Assembly (NCBI GenBank): GCA_029582265.1
Contig: CM055837.1
Span: forward strand, 21,302,967-21,366,966
Source of the DNA: Zoroaster sp. YZ-2022
Lineage: Eukaryota; Echinodermata; Asteroidea; Forcipulatida; Zoroasteridae
Direction of reading: 5' to 3'
DNA length: 64,000 bases
In this document: positions 54,392-64,000 of the stretch, one piece after another
How the letters are laid out: every line of letters starts with the position of its first letter
Numbering within the stretch: position 1 is the stretch's first letter
Made by a program: the position numbers and the translations under genes
The notes under the pieces: model-generated
The model's input: only the letters and a program-made list of their open reading frames with translations
What the model was told of the DNA's origin: nothing
Database searches by the model: none

Positions 54392-55141
54392 ATGGATGGA
54401 CACGCACCCCCTCCAAGCTTGTCGAGCCGACATACCAAGAAATCAACAAAATCAATATTTAGCCATCATTCCAGGAAATCAACCCAATCCATATTGAGCC
54501 AACAAAGTAGCCTTAGCATCAGTCTACTATCCGTGAGAGCCCGGATCCAAGTTGCTGCCAGAGAGAAGGAGCTAGCTGCTACTCGTAAGAGAGCGGAAAT
54601 TGAAATAAAAGCTAGAGCCGAGAGAGAGAGAATAGAATAGAAAAGGTTGCGCATCGAGCGACTAAGGAGACAAGAGGATGAAGAATTGGCATTGGAACGA
54701 GCCCGAATGGATGCTGATCAAGCAGAACAACGGATCCTGAAGAGAAAACAGGAGTTCTCCAGCCAATTGAAACTTGAGAAACAACCCACTGAGGCAGAAC
54801 TTAGCCTCGCTCAAGCCAGAATTGAATCCGCCATCCTCACTGAAACTGAGACTGAAAACAATTATGTACATTTTAATGAAAATGATACCATGACAAATGT
54901 CAGTATGCCTTTGGACTCTCCTTCCAGAGTCAATTCCAGTGACTCCCCTACCGTGAAATCACAATCCGATAAGTCACATGAGACGAGCTTGCAGCGCTCT
55001 CAGCCTGAGCTTTGCGTTTTTGCTGCACCTGCGCACCCGCTGCCTGCCGGCAATCCATTCGCTAGTTTGGCACCCCCTCAAACCATAACCGTTAATTCTG
55101 TTTTTTTCCACAGCTCAGCCCAGTGTCACATACACAGTTGA
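54392..55141 (+). pseudogene. gag of the BEL/Pao-like element, interrupted and cut by the gap
   Basis: From the ATG at 54392 the frame gives a Ser/Lys-rich start and then a long charged coiled coil (many RA, KE and ER pairs), typical of BEL/Pao gag N termini. An in-frame TAG at 54638-54640 breaks it. The same frame continues to the assembly gap at 55142. No protease, reverse transcriptase or integrase sequence is visible. The copy looks inactive, or carries a sequencing error at the stop. Confidence 0.72.
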
Positions 55142-55641
55142 NNNNNNNNNNNNNNNNNNNNNNNNNNNNNNNNNNNNNNNNNNNNNNNNNNNNNNNNNNN
55201 NNNNNNNNNNNNNNNNNNNNNNNNNNNNNNNNNNNNNNNNNNNNNNNNNNNNNNNNNNNNNNNNNNNNNNNNNNNNNNNNNNNNNNNNNNNNNNNNNNNN
55301 NNNNNNNNNNNNNNNNNNNNNNNNNNNNNNNNNNNNNNNNNNNNNNNNNNNNNNNNNNNNNNNNNNNNNNNNNNNNNNNNNNNNNNNNNNNNNNNNNNNN
55401 NNNNNNNNNNNNNNNNNNNNNNNNNNNNNNNNNNNNNNNNNNNNNNNNNNNNNNNNNNNNNNNNNNNNNNNNNNNNNNNNNNNNNNNNNNNNNNNNNNNN
55501 NNNNNNNNNNNNNNNNNNNNNNNNNNNNNNNNNNNNNNNNNNNNNNNNNNNNNNNNNNNNNNNNNNNNNNNNNNNNNNNNNNNNNNNNNNNNNNNNNNNN
55601 NNNNNNNNNNNNNNNNNNNNNNNNNNNNNNNNNNNNNNNNN
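55142..55641. other. Assembly gap (500 N)
   Basis: Exactly 500 undetermined bases, probably a scaffolding placeholder rather than a measured length. The sequence on its right does not continue the retrotransposon gag, so the join is not supported by content. Confidence 0.98.
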
Positions 55642-56607
55642 GAACTTAAAATCATGTTTATTTTGTTTTGTGCACAAGAAATTCTGTACCTAGAAATTAT
55701 GGTTTACTGAAAACGTTAAATATCATTTCAATGTGTGGTTAATGAACAAAACAGTTTATATTGTATATTGTTAGGAAACAAACAATACAACAATCAGCAT
55801 CTTACCATGGAGAGCTGAAACGAGCAATTTAACTAGTAATTGCTTATACAGTGCGACGACAGTTCGGCGTATACACCGCTTTAGTATGCATACCCACCTC
55901 AACACGACAGAGTTGGTGTTACATGCAGCGGGCACAATACAATCAGAGGGACAGGGCAATCTGAAATTGTGGGAGAAGCATGTTTATTAATATTGATTAA
56001 ATGACCACTAATGACCATGAGATGACCATCGGCCAAACTTTTATGAAAAATCCTCAGATAGATGAAATACATTTAAAATGTGAGAAACGAATTTTTTTCT
56101 TCATAAAATGACCACTGCTGACCGATAAGGTGACCACTCTGCCGAAATCTGTGTACACCCCAAATGGGGCTCGAGTCAATGAAGCATTGGACCAAGTTAG
56201 GCTGCAATTGGCTAAAGAATGTGGGAGAAGAAGCATTTGTAAATATTTATGAAATGACCACTGCTGGCTGGATAGGGTGACCACTGGCCGAAATCTGTGT
56301 ACACCCCAAATGGGGCTCGAGTCAATGAAGCATTGGACCAAGTTAGCTGAAATCAGCTAAAGAATGTGGAGAAGTAGCATTTTGTAAATATTCATGAAAT
56401 GACCACTACTGACCACCAGATGACCATTAGCCAATTTTATGACCATGTCTCAGATAGGGCAGGTGTCAAAGTTTAATTTGACCAAGTTTGTTTAAAATCG
56501 GCCAAATAGTTTAGGAGTTATGGCCATTTATTTGGTCACGTGACCGTTTGCCCGAAGAAAAGAAAAGAATGTTTGTATTAATAAATCAGCCTGCTTCGCA
56601 GGGCTGA
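55642..56607 (-). mobile_element. Helitron-like element, inverted copy, left part in the gap
   Basis: The 5' terminus lies at 56607 on the minus strand (TCAGCCCTGCGAAGCAGGCT). Internal 145-bp repeats run to ~55970. A non-repeat segment follows (55760-55965) that matches 63300-63480 of another copy. The CTAG 3' end is not seen, presumably lost in the gap. The rest up to 55642 is unassigned. Confidence 0.75.
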
Positions 56608-56664
56608 TATAAATATTGAACACTTCAATGTGTTTGGTTATGATAGTCCGATTTATGACGGAAT

Positions 56665-56995
56665 TGGCATTGGCCGGTCCTGGCTTCGGACTCAAGTTCT
56701 GGTGTTAGCAGCAGAATGTGGGTTCGAATCCCGGCCGTGACACTTATTGAAACCCTGAGCAACACTTACCCATAATTGCTTCTCTTTTCCACCCAGGGGT
56801 TAAATGGGTACCTGTGAGGGCCGAGTTGTTGATTAGCCCCTATATGCTGTAATGGCAGCAGTTGAGCTGTATGCTCCTCAGGGAGCTGAGATGGTTTTGA
56901 ATGCCTTATGAGCAGGGGTAATAATATAATTTGAGCACCACTCAGTTGGTGGATACGTGCGCTATATAAGTCCACATCATTATTATATCAGCCCT
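56665..56995 (+). mobile_element. tRNA-derived SINE
   Basis: It shares the B box (GGGTTCGAATCCC), CACCCAGGGGTTAAATGGG, GGGAGCTGAGATGG and GCGCTATATAAGTCC with the SINE at 7543, and ends in ATTATTAT. The A box is damaged (GGCCGGTCCTGGC). It sits between Helitron-like copies of opposite orientation. Confidence 0.82.
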
Positions 56996-57262
56996 GACGA
57001 AGCAGGCAGTATATTATATTCTAAAAATTATTTCTTTCTTTATATCAGCCCTGCTGAAACGAAACAGTATGATATATTGTAATCTAAAATTATTTATTTC
57101 TTTATATCAGCCCTGCCAAAGCAGGCTGATATATTGTAATGCAAAAATTTCTTTCTTTATATCAGCCTGCGAAGCAACTGATATATTGTAATGCAAAATT
57201 TCTTTCTTTCTTTCTTTTTTTCTCTTTATATCAGCCCTGCGAAGCAACTGATATATTGTAAT
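56988..57262 (+). repeat. Array of five Helitron-like 5' termini
   Basis: The block TATATCAGCCCTGC...GATATATTGTAAT occurs five times in a row, ~50-60 bases apart, separated by (CTTT)n. Only the last copy continues into an element body. Several copies have lost the perfect hairpin. Confidence 0.85.
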
Positions 57263-58211
57263 GTCAAAATTTGTGTCCTTTCTTCGGGCAAACAGTCACG
57301 TGACCAAATATAAAATGGCCATAACTCCTAAACTATTCGGCCAATTTTAAACAAACTTGGTCAAATTAAACCTTGACACCTGCCCTATCTAGAGATATTA
57401 ATAAAATTTTGCCCAATGGTCATCAGGTGGTCAGGGTGGTCATTTCATGAATATTTACAAAATGCTTCTTCTCCCACATTCTTTAGCCAATTCCAGCCTA
57501 ACTTGGTCCAATGCTTCATTGACTCGATCCCCATTTGGGGTGTACACAGATTTTGGCCAGTCGTCACCTATCGGTCAGCAGCGGTCATTTCATGAATATT
57601 TACAAAATGCATCTTTCCCCAATATTCTTTAGCCGATTGCAGCCTAACTTGGTACAATGTTTCATTGACTTGATCCCCATTTGGGGTGTACACGAGATTT
57701 TGGGCCAGTGGTCACCTATCCGGTCAGCAGTGGTCATTTCATGAATATTTACAAATGCTTCTTCTCCCACATTCTTTAGCCGATTGCAACCTAACTTGGT
57801 CCAATGCTTAATTGACTCGAGCCCCATTTGGGGTGTACACAGATTTTCAGCCAGTGGTCATTATCGGTCAGCAGTGGTCATTTTATGAAAACAATTTAAA
57901 AATGTCGTTTCACATTTTAAATGTATTTCATCTATCTGGGGATTTTCATAAAGTTTGGCCAATGGTCATCTAGTGGTCAGTAGTGGTCATTTAATCAATA
58001 TTTACAAAATGCTTCTTCTCCCACATTCTTTAGCCGATTGCAGCCTAACTTGGTCCAATGCTTCATTGGCTCGAATACAAGAATTTGGCCAGTGGTCACC
58101 TATTGGTCAGCAGTGGTAATTTTGTGAAACAAATATAAAAAATTTCGTTTTACATTTTAAATTTAATTTATAGGGCTGATATTCGTGCTTCGTGAAGCAC
58201 ATTAGTTTCAG
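57231..58211 (+). mobile_element. Helitron-like element A (subfamily I)
   Basis: Starts TCAGCCCTGCGAAG. It carries the AGTCACGTGACC block, several 145-bp units (GGTCATTTCATGAATATTTA...GGTCAGCAGT) and the 3' hairpin GTGCTTCGTGAAGCAC. Its terminal word is a degenerate TCAG instead of CTAG. Short open frames in the 145-bp units recur in every copy and are not genes. Confidence 0.78.
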
Positions 58212-58216
58212 TTATA

Positions 58217-58903
58217 TCAGCCCTGCAAAGCAGAGCTGATATTGTAATCTAAAAATTCTTTCTTTCTTCGGGCAAACGGTCACGTGACCAAAATAAAAAT
58301 GCCATAACTCCTAAACTATTCGGCCGATTTTAAACAAACTTGGTCAAATTAAACCTTGACACCTGCCCTATCTAGATATGGTAATAAAATTTGGCCAATG
58401 GTCATCTGGTGGTCAGTAGTGGTCATTTCATGAATATTTACAAAATGCTTCTTCTCCCACATTCTTTAGCCGATTGCAACCTAACTTGGTCCAATGCTTA
58501 ATTGACTCGAGCCCCATTTGGGGTGTACACAGATTTCGGCCAGTGGTCAGCTATCGGTCAGCAGTGGTCATTTTATGAAAACAATTTAAAAATGTCGTTT
58601 TCACATTTTAAATGTATTTCATCTATCTGGGGATTTTCATAAAGTTTGGCCAATGGTCATCTAGTGGTCAGTAGTGGTCATTTAATCAATATTTACAAAA
58701 TGCTTCTTCTCCCACATTCTTTAGCCGATTGCAGCCTAACTTGGTCCAATGCTTCATTGGCTCGAATACACAGAATTTGGCCAGTGGTCACCTATTGGTC
58801 AGCAGTGGTAATTTTGTGAAACAAATATAAAAATTTCGTTTTTACATTTTAAATTTAATTTATAGGGCTGATATTCGTGCTTCGTGAAGCACATTAGCTC
58901 TAG
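58217..58903 (+). mobile_element. Helitron-like element B (subfamily I)
   Basis: A short copy with the same 5' block, few 145-bp units, and a 3' end of hairpin GTGCTTCGTGAAGCAC, seven bases, then CTAG before T. Only TTATA separates it from its neighbours. Confidence 0.8.
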
Positions 58904-58908
58904 TTATA

Positions 58909-59837
58909 TCAGCCCTGCGAAGCAGGCTGATATATTGTAATCTAAAAATTCTTTCTTTCTTCGGGCAAACGGTCACGTGACCAAAATAAAAATGCCATAA
59001 CTCCTAAACTATTCGGCCGATTTTAAACAAACTTGGTCAAATTAAACCTTGACACCTGCCCTATCTAGATATGGTAATAAAATTTGGCCAATGGTCATCT
59101 GGTGGTCAGTAGTGGTCATTTCATGAATATTTACAAAATGCTTCTTCTCCCACATTCTTTAGCCGATTGCAGCCTAACTTGGTCCAATGCTTCATTGACT
59201 CGAGCCCCATTTGGGGTGTACACACATTTCGGCCAGTGGTCACTTATCGGTCAGCAGTGGTCATTTTATGAATTTTTTTTAAAAAGGTCTTTTTCACATT
59301 TTAAATGTATTTCATCTATCTGGGAATTTTCATAAAGTTTTGCCGATGGTCATCTAGTGGTCAGTAGTGGTCATGTAATTATAATCAATATTTACAAATA
59401 GCTTCTTCTACCACATTCTTTTAGCCGATTGCAGCCTAACTTGGTCCAATGCTGCATTGGCTCGAATACACAATTTTGGCCAGTGGTCACCTATCGGTCA
59501 GCAGTGGTCATATTATGAAAAACAATTAAAATGTCGTTTCACATTTTCAATGTATTTCATCTGTCTGGGGATTTTCATAAAGTTTGGCCGATGGTCACCT
59601 AGTGGTCAGTAGTAGTCATTTAATCAATATTTACAAAATGCTTCTTCTCCCACATTCTTTTAGCCGATTGCAGCCTAACTTGGTCCAATGCTTCATTGGC
59701 TCGAATACACCGATTTTGGCCAGTGGTCACCTATTGGTCAGCAGTGGTCATTTGTAAAAAAAATTAAAAATGTCGTTTTACATTTTAAATTTAGTTTATA
59801 GGGCTGATATTCGTGCTTCGTGAAGCATTAGCTCTAG
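58909..59837 (+). mobile_element. Helitron-like element C (subfamily I)
   Basis: 5' TCAGCCCTGCGAAGCAGGCT hairpin, GGTCACGTGACC palindrome, 145-bp units, and a 3' hairpin one or two bases shorter than usual (GAAGCATTAG), ending CTAG-T. Nearly identical to copy E. Confidence 0.8.
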
Positions 59838-59858
59838 TTCTTTCTTTCTTTCTTTATA

Positions 59859-60906
59859 TCAGCCCTGCGAAGCAGGCTGATATATTATGTCAAAAAATTA
59901 TTTCTTTCTTTATATCAGCCCTGCGAAGCAGGCTGATATATTATGTCTAAAAAATTCTTTTCTTTCTTTCTCTTCTTCGGTCAAACGGTCACGTGACTAA
60001 AATAAAAATGGCCATAACTCTAAAACTATTCGGCCGATTTCAAACAAACTTTGTCAAATCATGGAGGAATAAATGCGCCATCGAGGCATCTTCATAAATT
60101 TCGGCCAACGGTCACCCAGTGGTCAGTAGTGGTCATTTACTGAATATTTACAAAATGCTTCTTCTCCCACATTTTGTGGCCTATTGCGGCCAAACTTGGA
60201 CAGATGCACCATTAACCTGTGTTACATATGGGGTGTACACAGATTTCGGCCGTCGTCACCTATCCGGTCAGCAGTGGTCATTTCATGAATATTTACAAAA
60301 TGCTTCTTCTCTCACATTCTTTAGCCGATTGCAGCCTAACTTGGTCTAATGCTTCATTGACTCGAGCCCCATTTGGGGTGTTCACAGATTTCGGCCAGTG
60401 GTCACCTATTGGTCAGCAGTGGTCATTTCATGAATATATACAAAATGCTTCTTCTCCCACATTCTTTAGCCGATTGCAGCCTAACTTGGTCTAATGCTTC
60501 ATTCTCTCGAGTCCCATTTGAAGTGTACACAGATTTCGGCCAGTGGTCACTTATCGGTCAGCAGTGGTCAGTTTATGAAAAACAATTAAAATGTCGTTTT
60601 CACATTTTCAATGTATTTCATCTATCTGGGGATTTTCATAAAATTTGGCCAATGGTCATCTAGTGGTCAGTACTAAGTGGTCATTTAATCAATATTTACA
60701 AAATGCTTCTTCTCCCACATACTTTAACCGATTGCAGCCTAACTTGGTCCAATGCTTAATTGGCTTGAATACACAGATTTTGGCCAGTGGTCACCTATTG
60801 GTCAGCAGTGGTAATTTTGTGAAACAAATATACAAATTTCGTTTTTACATTTTAAATTTAATTTATAGGGCTGATATTCGTGCTTCGTGAAGCACATTAG
60901 CTCTAG
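59859..60906 (+). mobile_element. Helitron-like element D (subfamily II)
   Basis: Two tandem 5' termini (59859 and 59915) precede the body. After GGTCACGTGACT this subfamily has its own leader (ATGGAGGAATAAATGCGCC, then CGGTCACCCAGTGG) before the 145-bp units. 3' hairpin and CTAG at 60903-60906. Nearly identical to copy F. Confidence 0.8.
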
Positions 60907-60911
60907 TTATA

Positions 60912-61847
60912 TCAGCCCTGCGAAGCAGGCTGATATATTGTAATCTAAAAATTCTTTCTTTCTTCGGGCAAACGGTCACGTGACCAAAATAAAAATGCCA
61001 TAACTCCTAAACTATTCGGCCGATTTTAAACAAACTTGGTCAAATTAAACCTTGACACCTGCCCTATCTAGATATGGTAATAAAATTTGGCCAATGGTCA
61101 TCTGGTGGTCAGTAGTGGTCATTTCATGAATATTTACAAAATGCTTCTTCTCCCACATTCTTTAGCCGATTGCAGCCTAACTTGGTCCAATGCTTCATTG
61201 ACTCGAGCCCCATTTGGGGTGCACACAGATTTCGGCCAGTGGTCACTTATCGGTCAGCAGTGGTCATTTTATGATTTATTTTTTTTAAAGGTCTGTTTCA
61301 CATTTTAAATGTATTTCATCTATCTGGGAATTTTCATAAAGTTTTGCCGATGGTCATCTAGTGGTCAGTAGTGGTCATGTAATTATAATCAATATTTACA
61401 AATAGCTTCTTCACACATTCTTTAGCCCCGATTGCAGCCTAACTTGGTCCAATGCTCCATTGGCTCGAATACACAGATTTTGGCCAGTGGTCACCTATCG
61501 GTCAGCAGTGGTCATATTATGAAAAAAAATTAAAATGTCGTTTTCACATTTTCAATGTATTTCATCTATCTGGGGATTTTCATAAAGTTTGGCCGATGGT
61601 CACCTAGTGGTCAGTAGTAGTCATTTAATCAATATTTACAAAATGCTTCTTCTCCCACATTCTTTAGCCGATTGCAGCCTAACTTGGTCCAATGCTTCAT
61701 TGGCTCGAATACACCGATTTTGGCCAGTGGTCACCTATTGGTCAGCAGTGGTCATTTTGTAAAAAAAAAATTAAAAATGTCGTTTTTACATTTTAAATTT
61801 AGTTTATAGGGCTGATATTCGTGCTTCGTGAAGCACATTAGCTCTAG
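60912..61847 (+). mobile_element. Helitron-like element E (subfamily I)
   Basis: Same plan as copy C, ~2.0 kb downstream of it, with few differences. 3' hairpin GTGCTTCGTGAAGCAC, then CTAG at 61844-61847. Confidence 0.8.
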
Positions 61848-61868
61848 TTCTTTCTTTCTTTCTTTATA

Positions 61869-62920
61869 TCAGCCCTGCGAAGAAAACTGATTATATTATG
61901 TAATAAAAAGGTATTTCTTTCTTTATATCAGCCCTGCGAAGCAAAGCTGATATATTATGTCTAAAAATTCTTTCTTTCTTTCTTTCTTCGGTCAAACGGT
62001 CACGTGACTAAAATAAAAATGGCCATAACTCTAAAACTATTCGGCCGATTTCAAACAAACTTTGTCAAATCATGGAGGAATAAATGCGCCATCGAGGCAT
62101 CTTCATAAATTTCGGCCAACGGTCACCCAGTGGTCAGTAGTGGTCATTTACTGAATATTTACAAAATGCTTCTTCTCCCACATTTTGTGGCCTATTGCGG
62201 CCAAACTTGGACAGATGCACCATTAACCTGTGTTACATATGGGGTGTACACAGATTTCGGCCAGTCGTCACCTATCGGTCAGCAGTGGTCATTTCATGAA
62301 TATTTACAAAATGCTTCTTCTCTCACATTCTTTAGCCGATTGCAGCCTAACTTGGTCTAATGCTTCATTGATTCGAGCCCCATTTGGGGTGTTCACAGAT
62401 TTCGGCCAGTGGTCACCTATTGGTCAGCAGTGGTCATTTCATGAATATATACAAAATGCTTCTTCTCCCACATTCTTTAGCCGATTGCAGCCTAACTTGG
62501 TCTAATGCTTCATTGACTCGAGTCCCATTTGGGCAGTACACAGATTTCGGCCAGTGGTCACTTATCGGTCAGCAGTGGTCAGTTTATGAAAAAAAATTAA
62601 AAATGTCGTTTTCACATTTTCAATGTATTTCATCTATCTGGGCATTTTCATAAAGTTTGGCCGATGGTCATCTAGTGGTCAGTACTAAGTGGTCATTTAA
62701 TCAATATTTACAAAAATGCTTCTTCTCCCACATACTTTAACCGATTGCAGCCTAACTTGGTCCAATGCTTTGGTGGCTTGAATAACAGATTTTTGGCCAG
62801 TGGTCACCTATTGGTCAGCAGTGGTAATTTTGTAAAAAAAAATATAAAAATGTCGTTTTTACATTTTAAATTTAGTTTATAGGGCTGATATTCGTGCTTC
62901 GTGAAGCACATTAGCTCTAG
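61869..62920 (+). mobile_element. Helitron-like element F (subfamily II)
   Basis: Two tandem 5' termini (61869, with a damaged hairpin, and 61928), the subfamily II leader, 145-bp units, and CTAG at 62917-62920. Copy of D at a ~2.01-kb spacing. Confidence 0.8.
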
Positions 62921-62925
62921 TTATA

Positions 62926-64000
62926 TCAGCCCTGCGAAGCAGGCTGATATATTGTAATGCTACAACTTTCTTCCAAACGGTCACGTGACTAAAATAAAAA
63001 TGGCATAACTCTAAAACTATTCTGCCGATTTCAAACAAACTTTGTCAAATCATGGAGGAATAAATGCGCCATCGAGGCATGTTCATAAATTTCGGCCAAC
63101 GGTCACCCAGTGGTCAGTAGTGGTCATTTACTGAATATTTACAAAATGCTTCTTCTCCCACACTTTGTGGCCTATTGCGGCCAAACTTGGACAGATGCAC
63201 CATTAACCTGTGCTACATATGGGGTGTACACAGATTTCGGCCAGTGGACTTAGAATGGTCACTAGTGGTCATTTCACATGCATAGCGAGTACTTGTGCAT
63301 GAAAAACCTCGTTCCCAAGTTCCGATCGCCCTGATTGTATTGTGCCCGCTTGCATGCGCAATCTGCCGTGTGTCGAGGTGGGTACATGCTCGTGGTGTAT
63401 TACGCGAACGTCGTCGCACCAGTACCACATTACTGGCCTGCTCGTTTCAGCTCCATGGCATGGTAAGATGCTTTCAGATTAATTTTGCTGTTCAAAAATC
63501 ATTTCAAGTTCTAACGTCAGGCCATTCATGTACGTAGTATGGTCAATGTGATCATGCCAACAGTTGTTTTCCCCTGTCGTTCTATAGAGAAAATGTTGGT
63601 ATCATGTACTAAATAGTAATTTAAAAAATGTATAATCTACAAGGATTTCAGTATCACAAAATTCTGTGTGAAATCATAATGCCATGTCCGGAAAGTGGGC
63701 AAACGTTAAAGTCTGTGTAGGCCTAACGTTGTCATTATTTAAACATGTTCAATACTTTGATTATGCTGAGGCTATCATCAAACTTTAGTCTTCGATTTGT
63801 TTACAGAATTCAAAATGTTCATGGCTTGAAAGGCTACTCCAATGTTATTGTTGATGCTTATGGAGCCTCTAACGTTAACTTAGCCCCAAATACTCCACGC
63901 CCGAGGCCACAGAACGTGGTTAGCAAAAAATAGGATGTTATCTGCAAAATTAAAACAAATGTCGTATTCACATTTTAAATTCAGTTTATAGGGCTGATAT
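62926..64000 (+). mobile_element. Helitron-like element G (subfamily II) with non-repeat cargo, partial
   Basis: 5' terminus and subfamily II leader as in D and F, then about one 145-bp unit. From ~63270 to 63950 the sequence is not the family repeat. The family 3' region resumes (TTCAGTTTATAGGGCTGATAT) as the window ends. The cargo includes a stretch shared with 55760-55965 and an exon-like block at 63807-63933. Confidence 0.75.
63807..63933 (+). pseudogene. Exon-like segment inside Helitron-like element G
   Basis: A good acceptor (TTGTTTACAG) at 63797-63806 is followed by 39 or more open codons to a TAG at 63931. They encode a block with GYSNVIVDAYGASN and a Pro/Arg-rich end (TPRPRPQN). 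I do not recognise the family. It could be a captured terminal exon of a host gene, or chance. Confidence 0.3.

Noticed and set aside
57447..62653. Recurrent ~60-95-codon ORFs with the same peptide in the Helitron-like copies
   Set aside because: The shared peptide is the 145-bp repeat read in one frame. It lacks a consistent start and stop, and homologous frames break freely among units.

Overview
The window is animal nuclear DNA. The genes are split by many GT-AG introns, and the intergenic and intronic DNA is AT-rich and full of short transposons, SINEs and minisatellites. A ROS1/Sevenless-type receptor kinase, a clan-2 microsomal P450, tRNA-Leu/Ser-headed SINEs and TTAGGG-type telomeric repeats suggest an invertebrate, plausibly a marine deuterostome (echinoderm, hemichordate or cephalochordate grade). 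A lophotrochozoan is not excluded, and I cannot name the species from sequence alone.

Layout. 1-1.9 kb: 5' three quarters of a cytochrome P450 gene on the minus strand, running off the left edge. 1.9-8.5 kb: no gene found; small tandem repeats, a pair of inverted 'ACAACTCGAC'-type arrays (5.26-6.83 kb) and a dimeric SINE (7.54-8.08 kb). 8.5-10.1 kb: complete 3-exon PEBP/RKIP gene, plus strand. 11.6-15.4 kb: complete 5-exon YRDC gene (tRNA t6A synthesis), minus strand. 15.4-15.8 kb: a ~430-bp divergent interval containing a perfect CArg-type box. 15.8-46.8 kb: complete 42-exon ROS1-like receptor tyrosine kinase, plus strand. Every exon junction keeps reading phase, giving 2,532 codons from the first ATG with nine FN3 domains, three YWTD-like propellers, one TM segment, a kinase domain with all key residues, and a 241-residue tail. 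Its introns carry at least three hAT-type non-autonomous transposons with exact 8-bp target duplications, two copies of a ~600-bp hairpin-ended element, a 5'-truncated CR1/L2-type LINE, SINEs and five minisatellites.

46.8-64 kb: no host gene found. In order: 3' flank of ROS1; scattered tRNA-like repeats; a ~2.8-kb tandem array of ~19 units each holding a tRNA-like sequence; a ~960-bp CCCTAA/CAACAA telomere-like tract that begins inside the last array unit; a BEL/Pao-like LTR retrotransposon with a stop-interrupted gag, cut by a 500-N assembly gap; then ~8 kb of Helitron-like elements. These Helitron-like elements stand head to tail and share a 5' TCAGCCC hairpin, 145-bp internal tandem repeats, and a 3' hairpin followed by CTAG-T. 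I consider this array, with its two alternating subfamilies, multiplied 5' ends and shared non-repeat cargo, the best candidate for an under-described system.

The three complete genes are unrelated in function: PEBP is a cytosolic lipid/kinase-binding protein, YRDC modifies tRNA, and ROS1 is a cell-surface kinase. I see no operon-like logic beyond the possible shared YRDC/ROS1 promoter.
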